DNA from: a virus
IMG/VR virus record: IMGVR_UViG_3300042939_000765
Location: 1-29,860 of that record
Length of the DNA stretch: 29,860 nt
Reading direction: 5' to 3' (one strand)
A model generated the notes under the pieces. It was given only the letters and a program-made list of their open reading frames with translations, did no database searches and was not told where the DNA came from. Shown here piece after piece: positions 1 to 7,299 of the stretch (its first letter is position 1; each line of letters opens with the position of its first letter). Both the position numbers and the translations under genes were made by a program.

Positions 1-14
1 TCGGGTTGCGAAGA

Positions 15-188
15 CTATTGATTTTCTCCGTCAAGGGTTCCTTTGAATTCATCGGGACTTCTACGATACAACGCGAGACCGTCTTCGACAAACAGAGCGG
101 CTAACTTCTCTGGAGGGAGAGAGCAGCGGTGGGCAGCTTCGATTAGTTCTTGGCTGTGGGTATTATTTAAGGTTATCTGCATGGGCAT
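15..188 (-). CDS. Small ribbon-helix-helix-like protein (57 aa)
   Basis: An ATG at 188 reads to a TAG at 15-17. It is preceded by a good ribosome-binding site (AGGAGAGGAA, about 8 bases upstream), which makes this small gene credible despite its size. The protein has a short beta-strand-like segment (MQITLNN, residues 3-9), a helix with LIEAAHRC, a turn (SLPPEK) and a second helix ending in GLALYRR. That layout matches the MetJ/Arc/CopG ribbon-helix-helix fold, whose dimers bind operator DNA with the paired strands. It lies beyond a terminator from the other RHH gene, so it probably has its own promoter. The function is inferred; it could be a small regulator or an antitoxin-like protein. No toxin partner is visible inside the window. 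Confidence 0.55.
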   Translation of the reverse strand: MPMQITLNNTHSQELIEAAHRCSLPPEKLAALFVEDGLALYRRSPDEFKGTLDGENQ

Positions 189-239
189 ATCTATATTCCT
201 CTCCTATGTGTGTAGTTGCGGTTTTATGCTGGCGTAGTG

Positions 240-278
240 AAAAAGAAGCAGCGGGGAGTGGGGCGTCCCCGCCGCTGT
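240..278 (-). terminator. Rho-independent terminator of the integrase/RHH operon
   Basis: Read on the minus strand, a GC-rich hairpin (CAGCGGCGGGGA paired with TCCCCGCTG, with a bulged base and a short loop) is followed by CTTC and six T residues. It lies a few bases after the stop codon of the 98-aa gene. This is a textbook intrinsic terminator separating the integrase/RHH pair from the small gene downstream. Confidence 0.75.
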
Positions 279-281
279 GAT

Positions 282-578
282 TTACTTCTTCCTGAGTTTC
301 CCTAGGACTTTAGCAAGAGCGCGTTGTGTTTCTTCATCGACGACTTCGCCGGCTCGCTCAGTTCGGTCATCGGGGAGGGCTGCGTTAAACGACTCAGCTA
401 CTTTTCGCAGTTCTCCTCCGGTGTCGTGTTTGACTAGGTATTCGGCCGTGGCTTCACGGACGAGCGCCGAGAGGTTTGTGTCTCGTGCTGCGGCCATGAT
501 ATCGAGCGCCTTGTAGGTGACGTTTTCCTCGATGTATGACACTCGCTTCATTCCAGGTCTTGGGTTTCCTTGGCTCAT
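282..578 (-). CDS. Ribbon-helix-helix domain protein (98 aa)
   Basis: The start is supported by AAAGGAAA about 8 bases upstream of the ATG. Residues 11-51 follow the CopG/Arc pattern: a strand (KRVSYIEEN), a helix (TYKALDIMAAA), the turn DTNLS, and a second helix (ALVREATAEYLVKH). The family binds DNA as dimers. The remaining half is polar and charged (residues 55-98) with a basic end (LGKLRKK), and could be an oligomerisation or DNA-contact tail. It lies about 40 bp after the integrase gene on the same strand and ends at a strong terminator, so the two are probably co-transcribed. Possible roles are control of integrase or lysogeny genes, a recombination directionality factor, or plasmid-type partition or antitoxin work. 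The fold is fairly clear; the role is not. Confidence 0.7.
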   Translation of the reverse strand: MSQGNPRPGMKRVSYIEENVTYKALDIMAAARDTNLSALVREATAEYLVKHDTGGELRKVAESFNAALPDDRTERAGEVVDEETQRALAKVLGKLRKK

Positions 579-619
579 TGTGGTGTTTCCTTTCTGTGTT
601 CTCTAACGAAAGCGATGGT

Positions 620-1879
620 CTACCAAGTTATTAAATGCGTCAATCCTTGTTTCTCCGCATATTCACGCACGGATATTGGTGAGATATTAAACCACTCCTC
701 GGCGGCGCGTTTACTCACCAAGGCTACGTAGTGTTTTGATAACATCTTGATCGAGGTTCCTCCGTGGTAGGCGGTGTTGTGTGGATTCTGATAAGATGCG
801 AGGTGATAACTCAAGAACGAATGTCGGAGGATATTGTCCTCCCATCCGGCTAGACCGACTTGCTTGAGCTTGGCTACGTCACGGGAAATGTTTCCGACTT
901 TGCGCTCGGTCATTATCGGGCCGTAATCAGGGAAGGTCGCGAGGTTGAGCCATTCGAAGAGACAATCAGGGGTGAAGATGTGCCGCGGCAGAGTCTTTTT
1001 GGCGATCACCCGGTCAACGTGCGCGGTCTTCTCCTCAAAGTTGAAGTGCGCTTTGGTCATCTGAGTGCATTCGTTGCGTCTTGCCCCGCCGAACGCCATT
1101 GTCGCGACATAGGCTAATTCCTTGGGTTTCACTACGATGAGGAACCTCATCAACTGCTCCGGCGTGAATACAGGGTAGTTACCTTCCGGTATCGCCATGA
1201 GCGTGACTTGGTCGGCGATCGTCTGGTGGTCATCGGCGAGGTAGCGCCGTTTTTTGGCGAAGTTCTCGATCGTCCGGTAAAAGCTCAGAAACTTGTGTTG
1301 CGTGTAGGGCGCGAAATGAGATTCCCGCAGCCGACGCTCTAGGCTTTGTGGAGTGATCTGCTGCATCGTCTCTTTCGGGAACCACGACTTCAAGGTTCTC
1401 ACTTGGGAATTGACCGTCTGCTCGTGGTCTTTCGAGAGCTTCTTTATCTTGATGTCGGCGACCAACTCATTGCAGATCTCGCCAAAGTTCTTCCCCTTCG
1501 AACTCAAAACGTGGAACTTGCGGAAGAACTCACACGCCTTGTGAAGCTGGTGGGGGGCCACGCTTTTCTCGCACTCCAATAAGTAGACCAAACGGGCCGC
1601 ATCGACCTTGGTGTGTTCTCCCTCGGCGCGGGAGAGGTGCCGGACCTTCTGCTTGGCCAATTCGATCGCTTCTTCCTTTTTGGCACGGGTGACCCGGAAG
1701 CGTTTGTCTCCGACATGCCACGTCAAGCGGTAGGCTGGGTAGCGCCCGGTGGATATTGCGTTTATCTTAACGACTGAATCTCCCAGCCGAACTTCTGTGC
1801 CTTTTTTCGATTCAAGAACCTTCAAATTGTCCATGTGGATTATGACCAGAATTGGGTCGAAACGTTCAAAAATCGACAT
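620..1879 (-). CDS. int: Tyrosine recombinase / phage integrase (419 aa)
   Basis: Catalyses site-specific integration and excision of phage DNA. The catalytic domain is at about residues 235-405. Arg-I is in GGARRNE (R267), the beta-hairpin lysine is K294 or K295, box II is NILRHSF (R352, H353), a later histidine lies in AYHGGTS (H372), and the nucleophile is in SKHYVALV (Y384). The usual HxxR histidine is N349. The core-binding SAM-like region is at about residues 130-225. The length is normal for the family. The LRHSF...HYVALV...AEEWFNISP end resembles verrucomicrobial and planctomycetal integrases, which suggests the host group. The start is uncertain: Met16 (ATG at 1834) is an alternative, and neither start has a convincing ribosome-binding site. 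The gene points away from the structural operon, with the candidate attP just upstream of it. Confidence 0.9.
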   Translation of the reverse strand: MSIFERFDPILVIIHMDNLKVLESKKGTEVRLGDSVVKINAISTGRYPAYRLTWHVGDKRFRVTRAKKEEAIELAKQKVRHLSRAEGEHTKVDAARLVYLLECEKSVAPHQLHKACEFFRKFHVLSSKGKNFGEICNELVADIKIKKLSKDHEQTVNSQVRTLKSWFPKETMQQITPQSLERRLRESHFAPYTQHKFLSFYRTIENFAKKRRYLADDHQTIADQVTLMAIPEGNYPVFTPEQLMRFLIVVKPKELAYVATMAFGGARRNECTQMTKAHFNFEEKTAHVDRVIAKKTLPRHIFTPDCLFEWLNLATFPDYGPIMTERKVGNISRDVAKLKQVGLAGWEDNILRHSFLSYHLASYQNPHNTAYHGGTSIKMLSKHYVALVSKRAAEEWFNISPISVREYAEKQGLTHLITW

Positions 1880-1948
1880 ATCCGCATATAAAAATAAACA
1901 AAAGATCCTTCGTAAACCGCTGTCCTACAGAGAAATGGACAATCTGAA
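1821..1948. repeat. Inverted repeat pair (14 bp) near the integrase start
   Basis: The minus strand of 1821-1834 reads ATGGACAATTTGAA. The plus strand of 1935-1948 reads ATGGACAATCTGAA, so 13 of 14 bases match in inverted orientation. One arm overlaps the alternative integrase start at Met16. It may be an integrase arm-binding or regulator site; no function can be proved from sequence alone. Confidence 0.4.
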
Positions 1949-2049
1949 AATATGCAGCGCGCACGGGATTCGAAGCGGTGTGCTAAAATGCGTAAATCTC
2001 TGATGGTTAGGGAGATGTCAGCTATCAAATTAGGTGTCGACCCAATTCT
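1848..2049. repeat. Inverted repeat pair (13 bp, perfect) flanking the candidate attP
   Basis: AGAATTGGGTCGA at 1848-1860 is repeated as its exact reverse complement at 2037-2049. A perfect 13-base match within 200 bp is unlikely by chance. The arms bracket the tRNA-like segment at 1954-1974, as arm-type integrase sites often do around an attP core. One arm is inside the annotated first codons of the integrase. Confidence 0.45.
1954..1974 (-). other. Candidate attP core: tRNA T-arm/acceptor-like segment
   Basis: On the minus strand this reads TTCGAATCCCGTGCGCGCTGC. It looks like the 3' end of a tRNA: a T-loop TTCGAAT, a stem strand CCCGT, then seven bases that could be an acceptor strand. 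The 5' side does not complete a T stem, so it is not an intact tRNA gene. Phages that integrate into tRNA genes carry just such a 3' fragment at attP next to the integrase, which is where this lies. The exact core length and target tRNA cannot be set here. Confidence 0.35.
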
Positions 2050-2067
2050 ACCCAGCTTTTTAATTCG

Positions 2068-3843
2068 ATGTCTTTGATTTTAGTGAAATCCGGCATTCAA
2101 CCGCCGGCCGGTTCGTTCCAACGCTACGGCGCTTGGTGGCCTCAACACACTGCCGACTGGGCGATTGAGTTGTTTTGTTTCCGTGGGATGGACACCGCGG
2201 GGATGGAGGTTCTTTCGAAGGAGCAGCACTTCAAAAACGCCGCCCAGATGTTCTTCCACAAGAAATCGGAGAATTTTGTCTGGCACCCGTGGGCGGAAGA
2301 CATGTTGTTCGAATGTTGCCACAACAAGTTCGTCGGTTTCGCGGGTTGTGGTTCGAGCGGTAAGTCGGAATTCATGGCGGTTTGGGCATTACTCAACTGG
2401 TTGTCCGCGCCGTTCCACACCCTCTCACTCGTCACGAGCACGAGTATTCGCGATGCGAAGAAGCGCGTTTGGGGTGCGATTCAACGCTACTGGCCCTGCA
2501 TCAAGGCGGTGGCTCCGGGTAAGCTGGCCGACACGCCGACCCCGGCGATCTATGCCATCAAGAATGGAGAGCGTCTTGAACAGGCTGGTGTGTATCTCAT
2601 TCCGGCCGAGGCGAAGAAGACCTCGGAGGTGACGGGCAAAATGAGAGGCATGAAAGCTCACCGCGTCATCGTGGCGGCGGACGAGTTGAGTGAGCTTGGC
2701 CATGCCTTCCTCGATACCGCCCTTTCGAACCTTTCCAACAACCCCGAGCTTCACATCTGCGCGGCGGCGAACCCTGTCTCTTACTACGATCCTTTCGGCC
2801 GCTTCGTTGAGCCGACGAATGGGTGGGGGAGTATTTCGGTCAATGACGAAAGGTGGGAGACGAAGATCGGCGGGGTCTGTCTGCACCTCGATGCCCTCAA
2901 GAATCCGAACTACTTGGCCGGCGAGAACAAGTGGCCGATCCAGAAGTGGGAGAAGATCGACGAGGCCCGTGAGCGACTCGGTGAGGACAACCCGATCTTT
3001 TGGAGAGACTACAGAGGTTTTTGGCCACCGCAGGCGGTATCGAAAGCCATCTACTCCGAGGCCGAGATCATCCGCTTCCAAGCCGATCAGAAGCCAATCT
3101 GGAGGGGCCGTGTCGAACGTATTGTCGGCATCGACCCCTCCTTTGTGAGCGGCGGGGATAGGTGTGTCATTTATTTGGGATCGTTTGGCCAGAACAAAGA
3201 TGGGGTCGATCAGGTTTCCTTCGACGAGTTCCACTACCTCGACGAAGAGGCCAGCAACCCCGAGCCGCGCACCTTCCAGATCGCCAAGAAAATCAAAGAC
3301 ATCGTGGTCAAAGCTGGGGTGCCGTGGCGCAACATCGGCGTGGACGTGACGGGCGGTGGCGTGCCGTTCTGCGATGCGATGGCTACGGTCTGCGGATCGA
3401 ATGAGTTCCTCCGGGTCCACTTCGGCGGTGCTCCTTCGGGGCGATCACTCTCCGCTTACGATGCGACCGCGGCCCAGGACAAATACGTCAACCGCGTCAC
3501 TGAGTTGTGGTTCGGCGCGAAGGAGTTTTTGCAGAATGGTCAGTTGCGGGGGATTGGGCCGGACTTGGCCCGCGAGATGACCAGCCGGAACTACGACACG
3601 CGGAAGTCCGGATCGATGAAGGTCGTCGTTGAGAGCAAGACCGATATGAAGGCCAGGATCGGCCGATCGCCCGACGTGGCGGATGCCGCCTTCGTCATGC
3701 TCGATGTCGTCCGCGAGCGGTTCGGGCTGCGTCCTCCGCAGGAAGGTGGCAGCGGCAAGCGTGGCGGGATGACGAGTTGGAAGAAAACCATGACCTCGAA
3801 GTTCAGTCCTCGGCGGTCAGGCTATTTGTTGACCAGCGCATAA
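2068..3843 (+). CDS. terL: Terminase large subunit (591 aa)
   Basis: The ATPase-nuclease that drives genome packaging into the prohead and cuts the concatemer. The N-terminal motor has a Walker A GCGSSGKS (residues 93-100) and a Walker B RVIVAADE ending D205-E206. CAAANP at 231-236 may be the coupling motif. The C-terminal RNase H-like nuclease has acidic residues in GIDPS (D356), GVDVTG (D426) and SPDVADA (D536 or D539). The length is typical. It is the first plus-strand gene after the integrase and attP region; no small terminase gene was recognised beside it. No clear ribosome-binding site precedes the ATG at 2068, which lies directly after the 2037-2049 repeat. It overlaps the next reading frame by a TAATG. 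Confidence 0.93.
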   Translation: MSLILVKSGIQPPAGSFQRYGAWWPQHTADWAIELFCFRGMDTAGMEVLSKEQHFKNAAQMFFHKKSENFVWHPWAEDMLFECCHNKFVGFAGCGSSGKSEFMAVWALLNWLSAPFHTLSLVTSTSIRDAKKRVWGAIQRYWPCIKAVAPGKLADTPTPAIYAIKNGERLEQAGVYLIPAEAKKTSEVTGKMRGMKAHRVIVAADELSELGHAFLDTALSNLSNNPELHICAAANPVSYYDPFGRFVEPTNGWGSISVNDERWETKIGGVCLHLDALKNPNYLAGENKWPIQKWEKIDEARERLGEDNPIFWRDYRGFWPPQAVSKAIYSEAEIIRFQADQKPIWRGRVERIVGIDPSFVSGGDRCVIYLGSFGQNKDGVDQVSFDEFHYLDEEASNPEPRTFQIAKKIKDIVVKAGVPWRNIGVDVTGGGVPFCDAMATVCGSNEFLRVHFGGAPSGRSLSAYDATAAQDKYVNRVTELWFGAKEFLQNGQLRGIGPDLAREMTSRNYDTRKSGSMKVVVESKTDMKARIGRSPDVADAAFVMLDVVRERFGLRPPQEGGSGKRGGMTSWKKTMTSKFSPRRSGYLLTSA

Positions 3844-3861
3844 TGCGTTATCTTAACCCCC

Positions 3862-3870
3862 TAACCGCAT
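3862..3870 (+). promoter_or_regulatory. Degenerate TAACCGCAT element before the 80-aa gene
   Basis: TAACCGCAT, 5 bases before the ATG at 3876, matches the second half of the recurring TAATAACCGCAT element found upstream of several other genes. A TATCTT sits just upstream at about 3849-3854, which could be a weak -10 box. It supports the downstream start choice. Confidence 0.35.
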
Positions 3871-3875
3871 TACTT

Positions 3876-4118
3876 ATGAAAGATCAAATCCCTTTTAACC
3901 GCCTCACTCCCGGCCAGAACGTGCCGCGCCCGCCTTTTGGAGACGCTTCCTTGGTTTACGATTCCGATAGCACCATGAAGATTGTCGACGGAGACAGTGG
4001 CACCAAAAAGCCGCTGCTTTCTTCCTCCGACGGTTCGATCACCAATGTCGTGACCTTGAGCCAAGCGGAATACGACGCGCTTACTCCGGACAGTTCGACC
4101 CTCTACGTCATCGTCTAA
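3876..4118 (+). CDS. Small fibre/virion-associated protein (80 aa)
   Basis: The frame is also open upstream, with another ATG at 3843 overlapping the terminase stop (TAATG) that would give 91 aa. I prefer the ATG at 3876 because the TAACCGCAT element precedes it. The segment TLSQAEYDALTPDSS followed by TLYVIV at the C-terminus is a motif often found at the ends of small phage fibre or neck-associated proteins. The middle is rich in D, S and T with beta-prone stretches (ASLVYDSDSTMKIVDGD). It overlaps the next fibre-like gene by TAATG, so the two are probably translated together and may assemble together. No enzymatic motif is visible. Confidence 0.6.
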   Translation: MKDQIPFNRLTPGQNVPRPPFGDASLVYDSDSTMKIVDGDSGTKKPLLSSSDGSITNVVTLSQAEYDALTPDSSTLYVIV

Positions 4119-5431
4119 TGCCCGCCCTCACGCAGGCCAGTCTCAAGAAAGGCAGTCAGACCGTCCTCGGTGCCTACCGGGGCGCGGTGCCTTCCTATAA
4201 CCCGCTGACCTTCTACCGCAATTTCGCACAGCTAAAGACGCTTAATCACGGAATCGGGCCGGCGATTAATTTTACAAGGGCATCCAACGCCACCTACTTC
4301 GACGCCAACGGCACCCTGCAAACCGCCGGAAACGACACGCCGCGTTTCGACCATTCCGGCGGCAGTTCGCTTGGGCTTTTGATTGAGGAGCAGCGCACCA
4401 ACAGTATCCGCAACTCGCAGGCTGGTGGGGCCGTGGTTGGAGCGCCTGGAACGCTGCCGATGAATTGGCTAACAGTGAACTCGGCAGGCATGACCCGCGA
4501 GGTCGTGGCAACTGGAACTGTCGGCGGACTTAGCTATGTGGACATCCGATTTACAGGAACACCCGCCAATACCAACGCCAACTCTGTGAGTTTTGAAGGT
4601 TCCACGCAAGTGGCCGCGTTGCAAAATCAGACGTGGACAACATCGGCTTCGGTTGCTCTGGTTGGTGGAACGCTCACCAACGTTACGAGTGTCGGCATCG
4701 GACATATTGAGGTCAATTCGGGCGGCACTGCGTTAGCGTCTGGCGTAATAACGAGCTTCACGCCCACAACCACCCTCACCAGATATGTTGGCACAAGAAC
4801 GCTGACCGAAGCATCAACCGCTTTTTATCGCCCGCTTGTTCGCTTTAGCCCGCAAAACACGGTCACCACCATCGACATCACCCTCCGCATAGCCGCCCCG
4901 CAGCTTGAGCAAGGTGCCTTTGCCACAAGTTACATACCGACGACAACCGCTGCCGCGACCCGCGCAGCGGACTCGGCCATCGTCACGCCGGTGTCTTCGT
5001 TCTATAATCAAGCGGAAGGGACGCTGTTTGCGGAGTTTCTCTCTGGCGTGGATTTGTCTGGTCCGAGGGTTGTGCAAATTGACGACGGGGCATCAAGCTC
5101 CATTCAAATAATTGCAGCGGCATCCGCTGGAGCTGGAGCATATTTCTTCACAAATATCAGCGGAGTCAACAAAGCAACGGCTCCCACATCAAACCCAAAT
5201 CTTGTAGCCAATACTATCTATAAAGTAGCTGGTTCCGTGTCTTCCGCAGGCGTTTTCGCTTCAAGGGACGGGGAGACAGCCGCTCAATCGGCTAACGGCG
5301 AATATCCGACAGGATTGACGCGGATGATTATGGGCGGATCGGGCGTCACGGCGCTTAATGGGTTTATCCGCAAAATCGCCTACTACCCACGTCGCCTCTC
5401 CAACACGCTGCTGGAACAGCTAACAACCTAA
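4118..5431 (+). CDS. Head-spike/tail-fibre-like protein with carbohydrate-binding-like domains (437 aa)
   Basis: The N-terminal third has the widespread phage spike motif FTRASNATYFDANGTLQTAG followed by SLGLLIEEQRTN (about residues 50-95). The middle region ends with QLEQGAFATSYIPTTTAAAT, typical of the CBM-like 'head spike fibre' domain. The C-terminal part, with NTIYKVAGSVS and GFIRKIAYYPRRLSNTLLEQL, resembles LamG/concanavalin-like jellyroll modules. Such proteins decorate virions or bind surface glycans. It starts inside the preceding stop codon (TAATG) and has no separate ribosome-binding site. It lies far from the main fibre block, between terminase and portal. The assignment as a virion surface protein is fairly safe; the ligand is unknown. 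Confidence 0.75.
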   Translation: MPALTQASLKKGSQTVLGAYRGAVPSYNPLTFYRNFAQLKTLNHGIGPAINFTRASNATYFDANGTLQTAGNDTPRFDHSGGSSLGLLIEEQRTNSIRNSQAGGAVVGAPGTLPMNWLTVNSAGMTREVVATGTVGGLSYVDIRFTGTPANTNANSVSFEGSTQVAALQNQTWTTSASVALVGGTLTNVTSVGIGHIEVNSGGTALASGVITSFTPTTTLTRYVGTRTLTEASTAFYRPLVRFSPQNTVTTIDITLRIAAPQLEQGAFATSYIPTTTAAATRAADSAIVTPVSSFYNQAEGTLFAEFLSGVDLSGPRVVQIDDGASSSIQIIAAASAGAGAYFFTNISGVNKATAPTSNPNLVANTIYKVAGSVSSAGVFASRDGETAAQSANGEYPTGLTRMIMGGSGVTALNGFIRKIAYYPRRLSNTLLEQLTT

Positions 5432-5435
5432 AGCC

Positions 5436-5717
5436 ATGACGGATTACCTCCACAAATTCCCCGACGAGGCCACGGCCCAGACCGCGCTGGCCGATTACTA
5501 TGATGCCGAGGCCGGCTGGAAGACTGGCGGCAAAGACTATGCGCTTGATCCGGTTGGCATCCTCACCGCCGAGACAGATGAGCTTGACGAAGAGGGCAAC
5601 GCCATCTTCGCGCTGCTCGACGGCTGGCATGTCAACCTCCGCGTCCTCGACGACCGGCCCGATCCGGCACCGACTTACGCGGTCACGCCGACCAATCAGC
5701 GCCGCGTTTGGTTGTAA
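5436..5717 (+). CDS. Hypothetical phage protein following the spike gene (93 aa)
   Basis: I do not recognise a named domain. The protein begins with a KFPDEATAQTALADYY segment, then GGKDYALDPVGIL and a conserved-looking DGWHVNLRVLDDRPD. Similar small proteins often sit next to fibre genes in tailed phages and may be assembly or virion partners. It starts 4 bases after the upstream stop, so it is in the same operon. It is acidic, with no signal peptide or membrane segment. The role is unknown; coding is likely from the tight packing and codon use like its neighbours. Confidence 0.65.
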   Translation: MTDYLHKFPDEATAQTALADYYDAEAGWKTGGKDYALDPVGILTAETDELDEEGNAIFALLDGWHVNLRVLDDRPDPAPTYAVTPTNQRRVWL

Positions 5718-5730
5718 CACCATCCCGCGG

Positions 5731-5745
5731 TATAATAACCGCACA
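5731..5745 (+). promoter_or_regulatory. TATAAT / TAATAACCGC element directly before a start codon
   Basis: A perfect TATAAT (5731-5736) overlaps the TAATAACCGC element (5733-5742) and ends 9 bases before the ATG at 5746. A weak -35 candidate (TTGGTT, 5708-5713) lies 17 bases upstream. If it is a promoter, the transcript would have almost no leader. Confidence 0.45.
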
Positions 5746-5934
5746 ATGTCGTATCGCGTCACAGTTGAGGAGTTGCGCAAGAATGCACCACCGTTGCGGA
5801 TGATTTCGCTGACCGCACCGGATTGGTTGCAGGCGGTCGATGCGGTGACCGAGGTGCTCTCGAAGGAGGACACGCTCTTTCAGGAGGACGAGAAGGATTT
5901 TATGGAGCCGGACGAACCTCGCGATTGGTCGTGA
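5746..5934 (+). CDS. Small hypothetical protein (62 aa)
   Basis: The ATG at 5746 was chosen because it directly follows the TATAAT/TAATAACC element; the same frame is open further upstream but overlaps the previous gene. The protein has a basic start (MSYRVTVEELRKN), a central SLTAPDWLQAVDAVTEVLSK helix-like stretch and a very acidic C-terminus (EDEKDFMEPDEPRDW). No domain is recognised. It overlaps the start of the glycosyltransferase gene as GTGA, suggesting translational coupling and perhaps a partner role. Acidic small proteins like this may be regulators or protein-binding factors, but that is only a guess. Confidence 0.6.
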   Translation: MSYRVTVEELRKNAPPLRMISLTAPDWLQAVDAVTEVLSKEDTLFQEDEKDFMEPDEPRDWS

Positions 5935-6899
5935 ATTATTTTCATTCTGGAGATCTGGGCGATGTCCTTTACGCCCTTCCGTCCATCCGAGAGTTGGGCG
6001 TCGGGGATCTTTATCTCAACTCGCGGCCTTGGACCGCGAAGATGACGCCCGAGCGGGCGGCGGTGTTGCGTCCACTCCTTGAAGCCCAAGACTATGTCGG
6101 CGAGGTCATTCACGGAGACGCGCCGGCCAACGAGTATTTCGTCAACTTCTCCACGTTCCGTAACGGTGGGTTGATTTACGGGGTCAGCCTCATGGAACTG
6201 CAAAGCGATTGGGTCAATGCCAACGCATCACCGGAACCGTGGTTAAAAGTTTCCCCCTCGGCGCGGGCTTCGGGGCGTGTGGTGTGTCACCGCAGCCCGC
6301 GCTACCACAATCCGTATTTTCGCTGGGATCTGGTCGGTGAATCCCTCGGCACGAAGATGCTTTTCGTTGGGATGCCGCACGAGGTCGAGGAGTTGCGTCG
6401 AGTCACCAAGGTCCATGCCGAGTATGCGATCACCCAGAACTACCTCGAACTCGCCAAACTGATCGCGGGCGCGGATCTCTTCATCGGCAACCAGTCGAGC
6501 CCGATGGCGTTGGCGATTGGCCTTGGGGTGCCTTTTATCCAAGAGACCTGTCTTTGGACGCCAGACTGTCTCTACCCGCGCAAAGAGGGTTTCTATTGTT
6601 ATGACGGTGGGATATCCCACCTTAACATCCCGCCTTTTGAACCCCCGCCGGATGTCGATCGTAACGCGCTTCCTCCGGGCGGCTGGCAGGTGATCTCCCG
6701 TCGTAGTGGTGAGCGGGTCACCTTCAAGAGCCACCGGCTTGCCACACGTCATCTTTACCGCACCGACCGCTACCACTCCGAGGAAGAAGCCGCCCAAGAG
6801 GTCGACCGGCAGAATGTGCTCCGGGTCCCGCATCTGGTCCGGCGCAACTCGACTTTTGAAATCTTCGGTAAGGTGGCCCCGCTAGTTTCTGCGTTTTGA
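5931..6899 (+). CDS. Glycosyltransferase, GT-B fold, GT9 (heptosyltransferase)-like (322 aa)
   Basis: I chose the GTG at 5931, which overlaps the previous stop (GTGA); an upstream in-frame start would add a low-quality stretch covering the previous gene. The N-terminus FHSGDLGDVLYALPSIREL matches the GDxGDxxYALPxIR opening of GT9-like proteins. The C-terminal nucleotide-sugar site is suggested by LIAGADLFIGNQSSPMALAI and GLGVPFIQE (about residues 172-205). GT9 enzymes transfer heptose or similar sugars to lipopolysaccharide. In a phage it could modify host surface glycans, virion proteins or DNA. It is embedded between virion genes and coupled (TGATG) to a nuclease gene. The fold is convincing; donor and acceptor are unknown. 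Confidence 0.75.
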   Translation: MNYFHSGDLGDVLYALPSIRELGVGDLYLNSRPWTAKMTPERAAVLRPLLEAQDYVGEVIHGDAPANEYFVNFSTFRNGGLIYGVSLMELQSDWVNANASPEPWLKVSPSARASGRVVCHRSPRYHNPYFRWDLVGESLGTKMLFVGMPHEVEELRRVTKVHAEYAITQNYLELAKLIAGADLFIGNQSSPMALAIGLGVPFIQETCLWTPDCLYPRKEGFYCYDGGISHLNIPPFEPPPDVDRNALPPGGWQVISRRSGERVTFKSHRLATRHLYRTDRYHSEEEAAQEVDRQNVLRVPHLVRRNSTFEIFGKVAPLVSAF

Positions 6900-7288
6900 T
6901 GAATTCCTGTCAAAAGGGCACTCACTCCGAGATTCTTTTCTGCGCTGAAGCGGGGCGGAGAGGGTGGGGTATCTATGTGCCTTTTGGCCACGCTCAAATG
7001 GCGGATGTCATTCTTTTCAAGCCGCCCCACAATCCGATCACGGTGCAAGTGAAGACCGCCACTTACGAGCGGGATAAAGACCGCTACGGCGTATCTTTGT
7101 CCCGCGGGCTCGATAAGGCAGTATACACAAGCGGCGACTTTGCCGTTCTTGCCGCGTGGATTCCGGAGGCGGACAAGTTTGTTCTTTGGCGATTTGACGA
7201 GATCGCCGACCGGAAGAAAATTAGCTACACGCCGCGGCTTCATCGTCAGCCGGATAATTGGGAACTTCTCGACAGTGTGCTAAAGTAA
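6899..7288 (+). CDS. PD-(D/E)XK nuclease, I-Ssp6803I-like (129 aa)
   Basis: The ATG at 6899 overlaps the glycosyltransferase stop (TGATG). The protein shows the order of the PD-(D/E)XK_5 family (type member: group I intron homing endonuclease I-Ssp6803I): KGTHSEILF (E11), a GW segment followed by IYVPFGHAQMADVILF (D36), and TVQVKTA (Q50, K52), the family's D...QxK active site. The length is near that family's usual size. Such enzymes cut DNA as oligomers. Here it stands alone between two glycosyltransferase genes, with no visible intron. It may be a free-standing homing endonuclease or have been recruited for DNA processing. Family assignment is good; the target is unknown. Confidence 0.75.
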   Translation: MNSCQKGTHSEILFCAEAGRRGWGIYVPFGHAQMADVILFKPPHNPITVQVKTATYERDKDRYGVSLSRGLDKAVYTSGDFAVLAAWIPEADKFVLWRFDEIADRKKISYTPRLHRQPDNWELLDSVLK

Positions 7289-7299
7289 TAACTCCATAA
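7286..7299 (+). promoter_or_regulatory. TAATAACTCCAT element
   Basis: TAATAACTCCATAA follows as, and overlaps, the stop codon of the nuclease gene and ends at the ATG at 7299. It is one copy of the recurring intergenic element; no Shine-Dalgarno sequence is present. Confidence 0.4.

Noticed and set aside
43-237. Forward open frame at the left edge
   Set aside because: Overlaps the minus-strand 57-aa gene, which has a good ribosome-binding site and an RHH-like pattern; the forward frame has no such support.
1954-1974. Complete tRNA gene
   Set aside because: Only a T-loop and 3' acceptor-like part are present; no D arm or anticodon arm could be folded around it.
2425-3420. Minus-strand open frame of 331 codons
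   Set aside because: Lies within the terminase gene, whose ATPase and nuclease motifs prove the forward frame.
5823-5930. Upstream start for the GT9-like gene
   Set aside because: The added stretch is G/R-rich, overlaps the 62-aa gene and precedes the conserved FHSGDLGDVLYALP opening; the GTG at 5931 fits a GTGA overlap.
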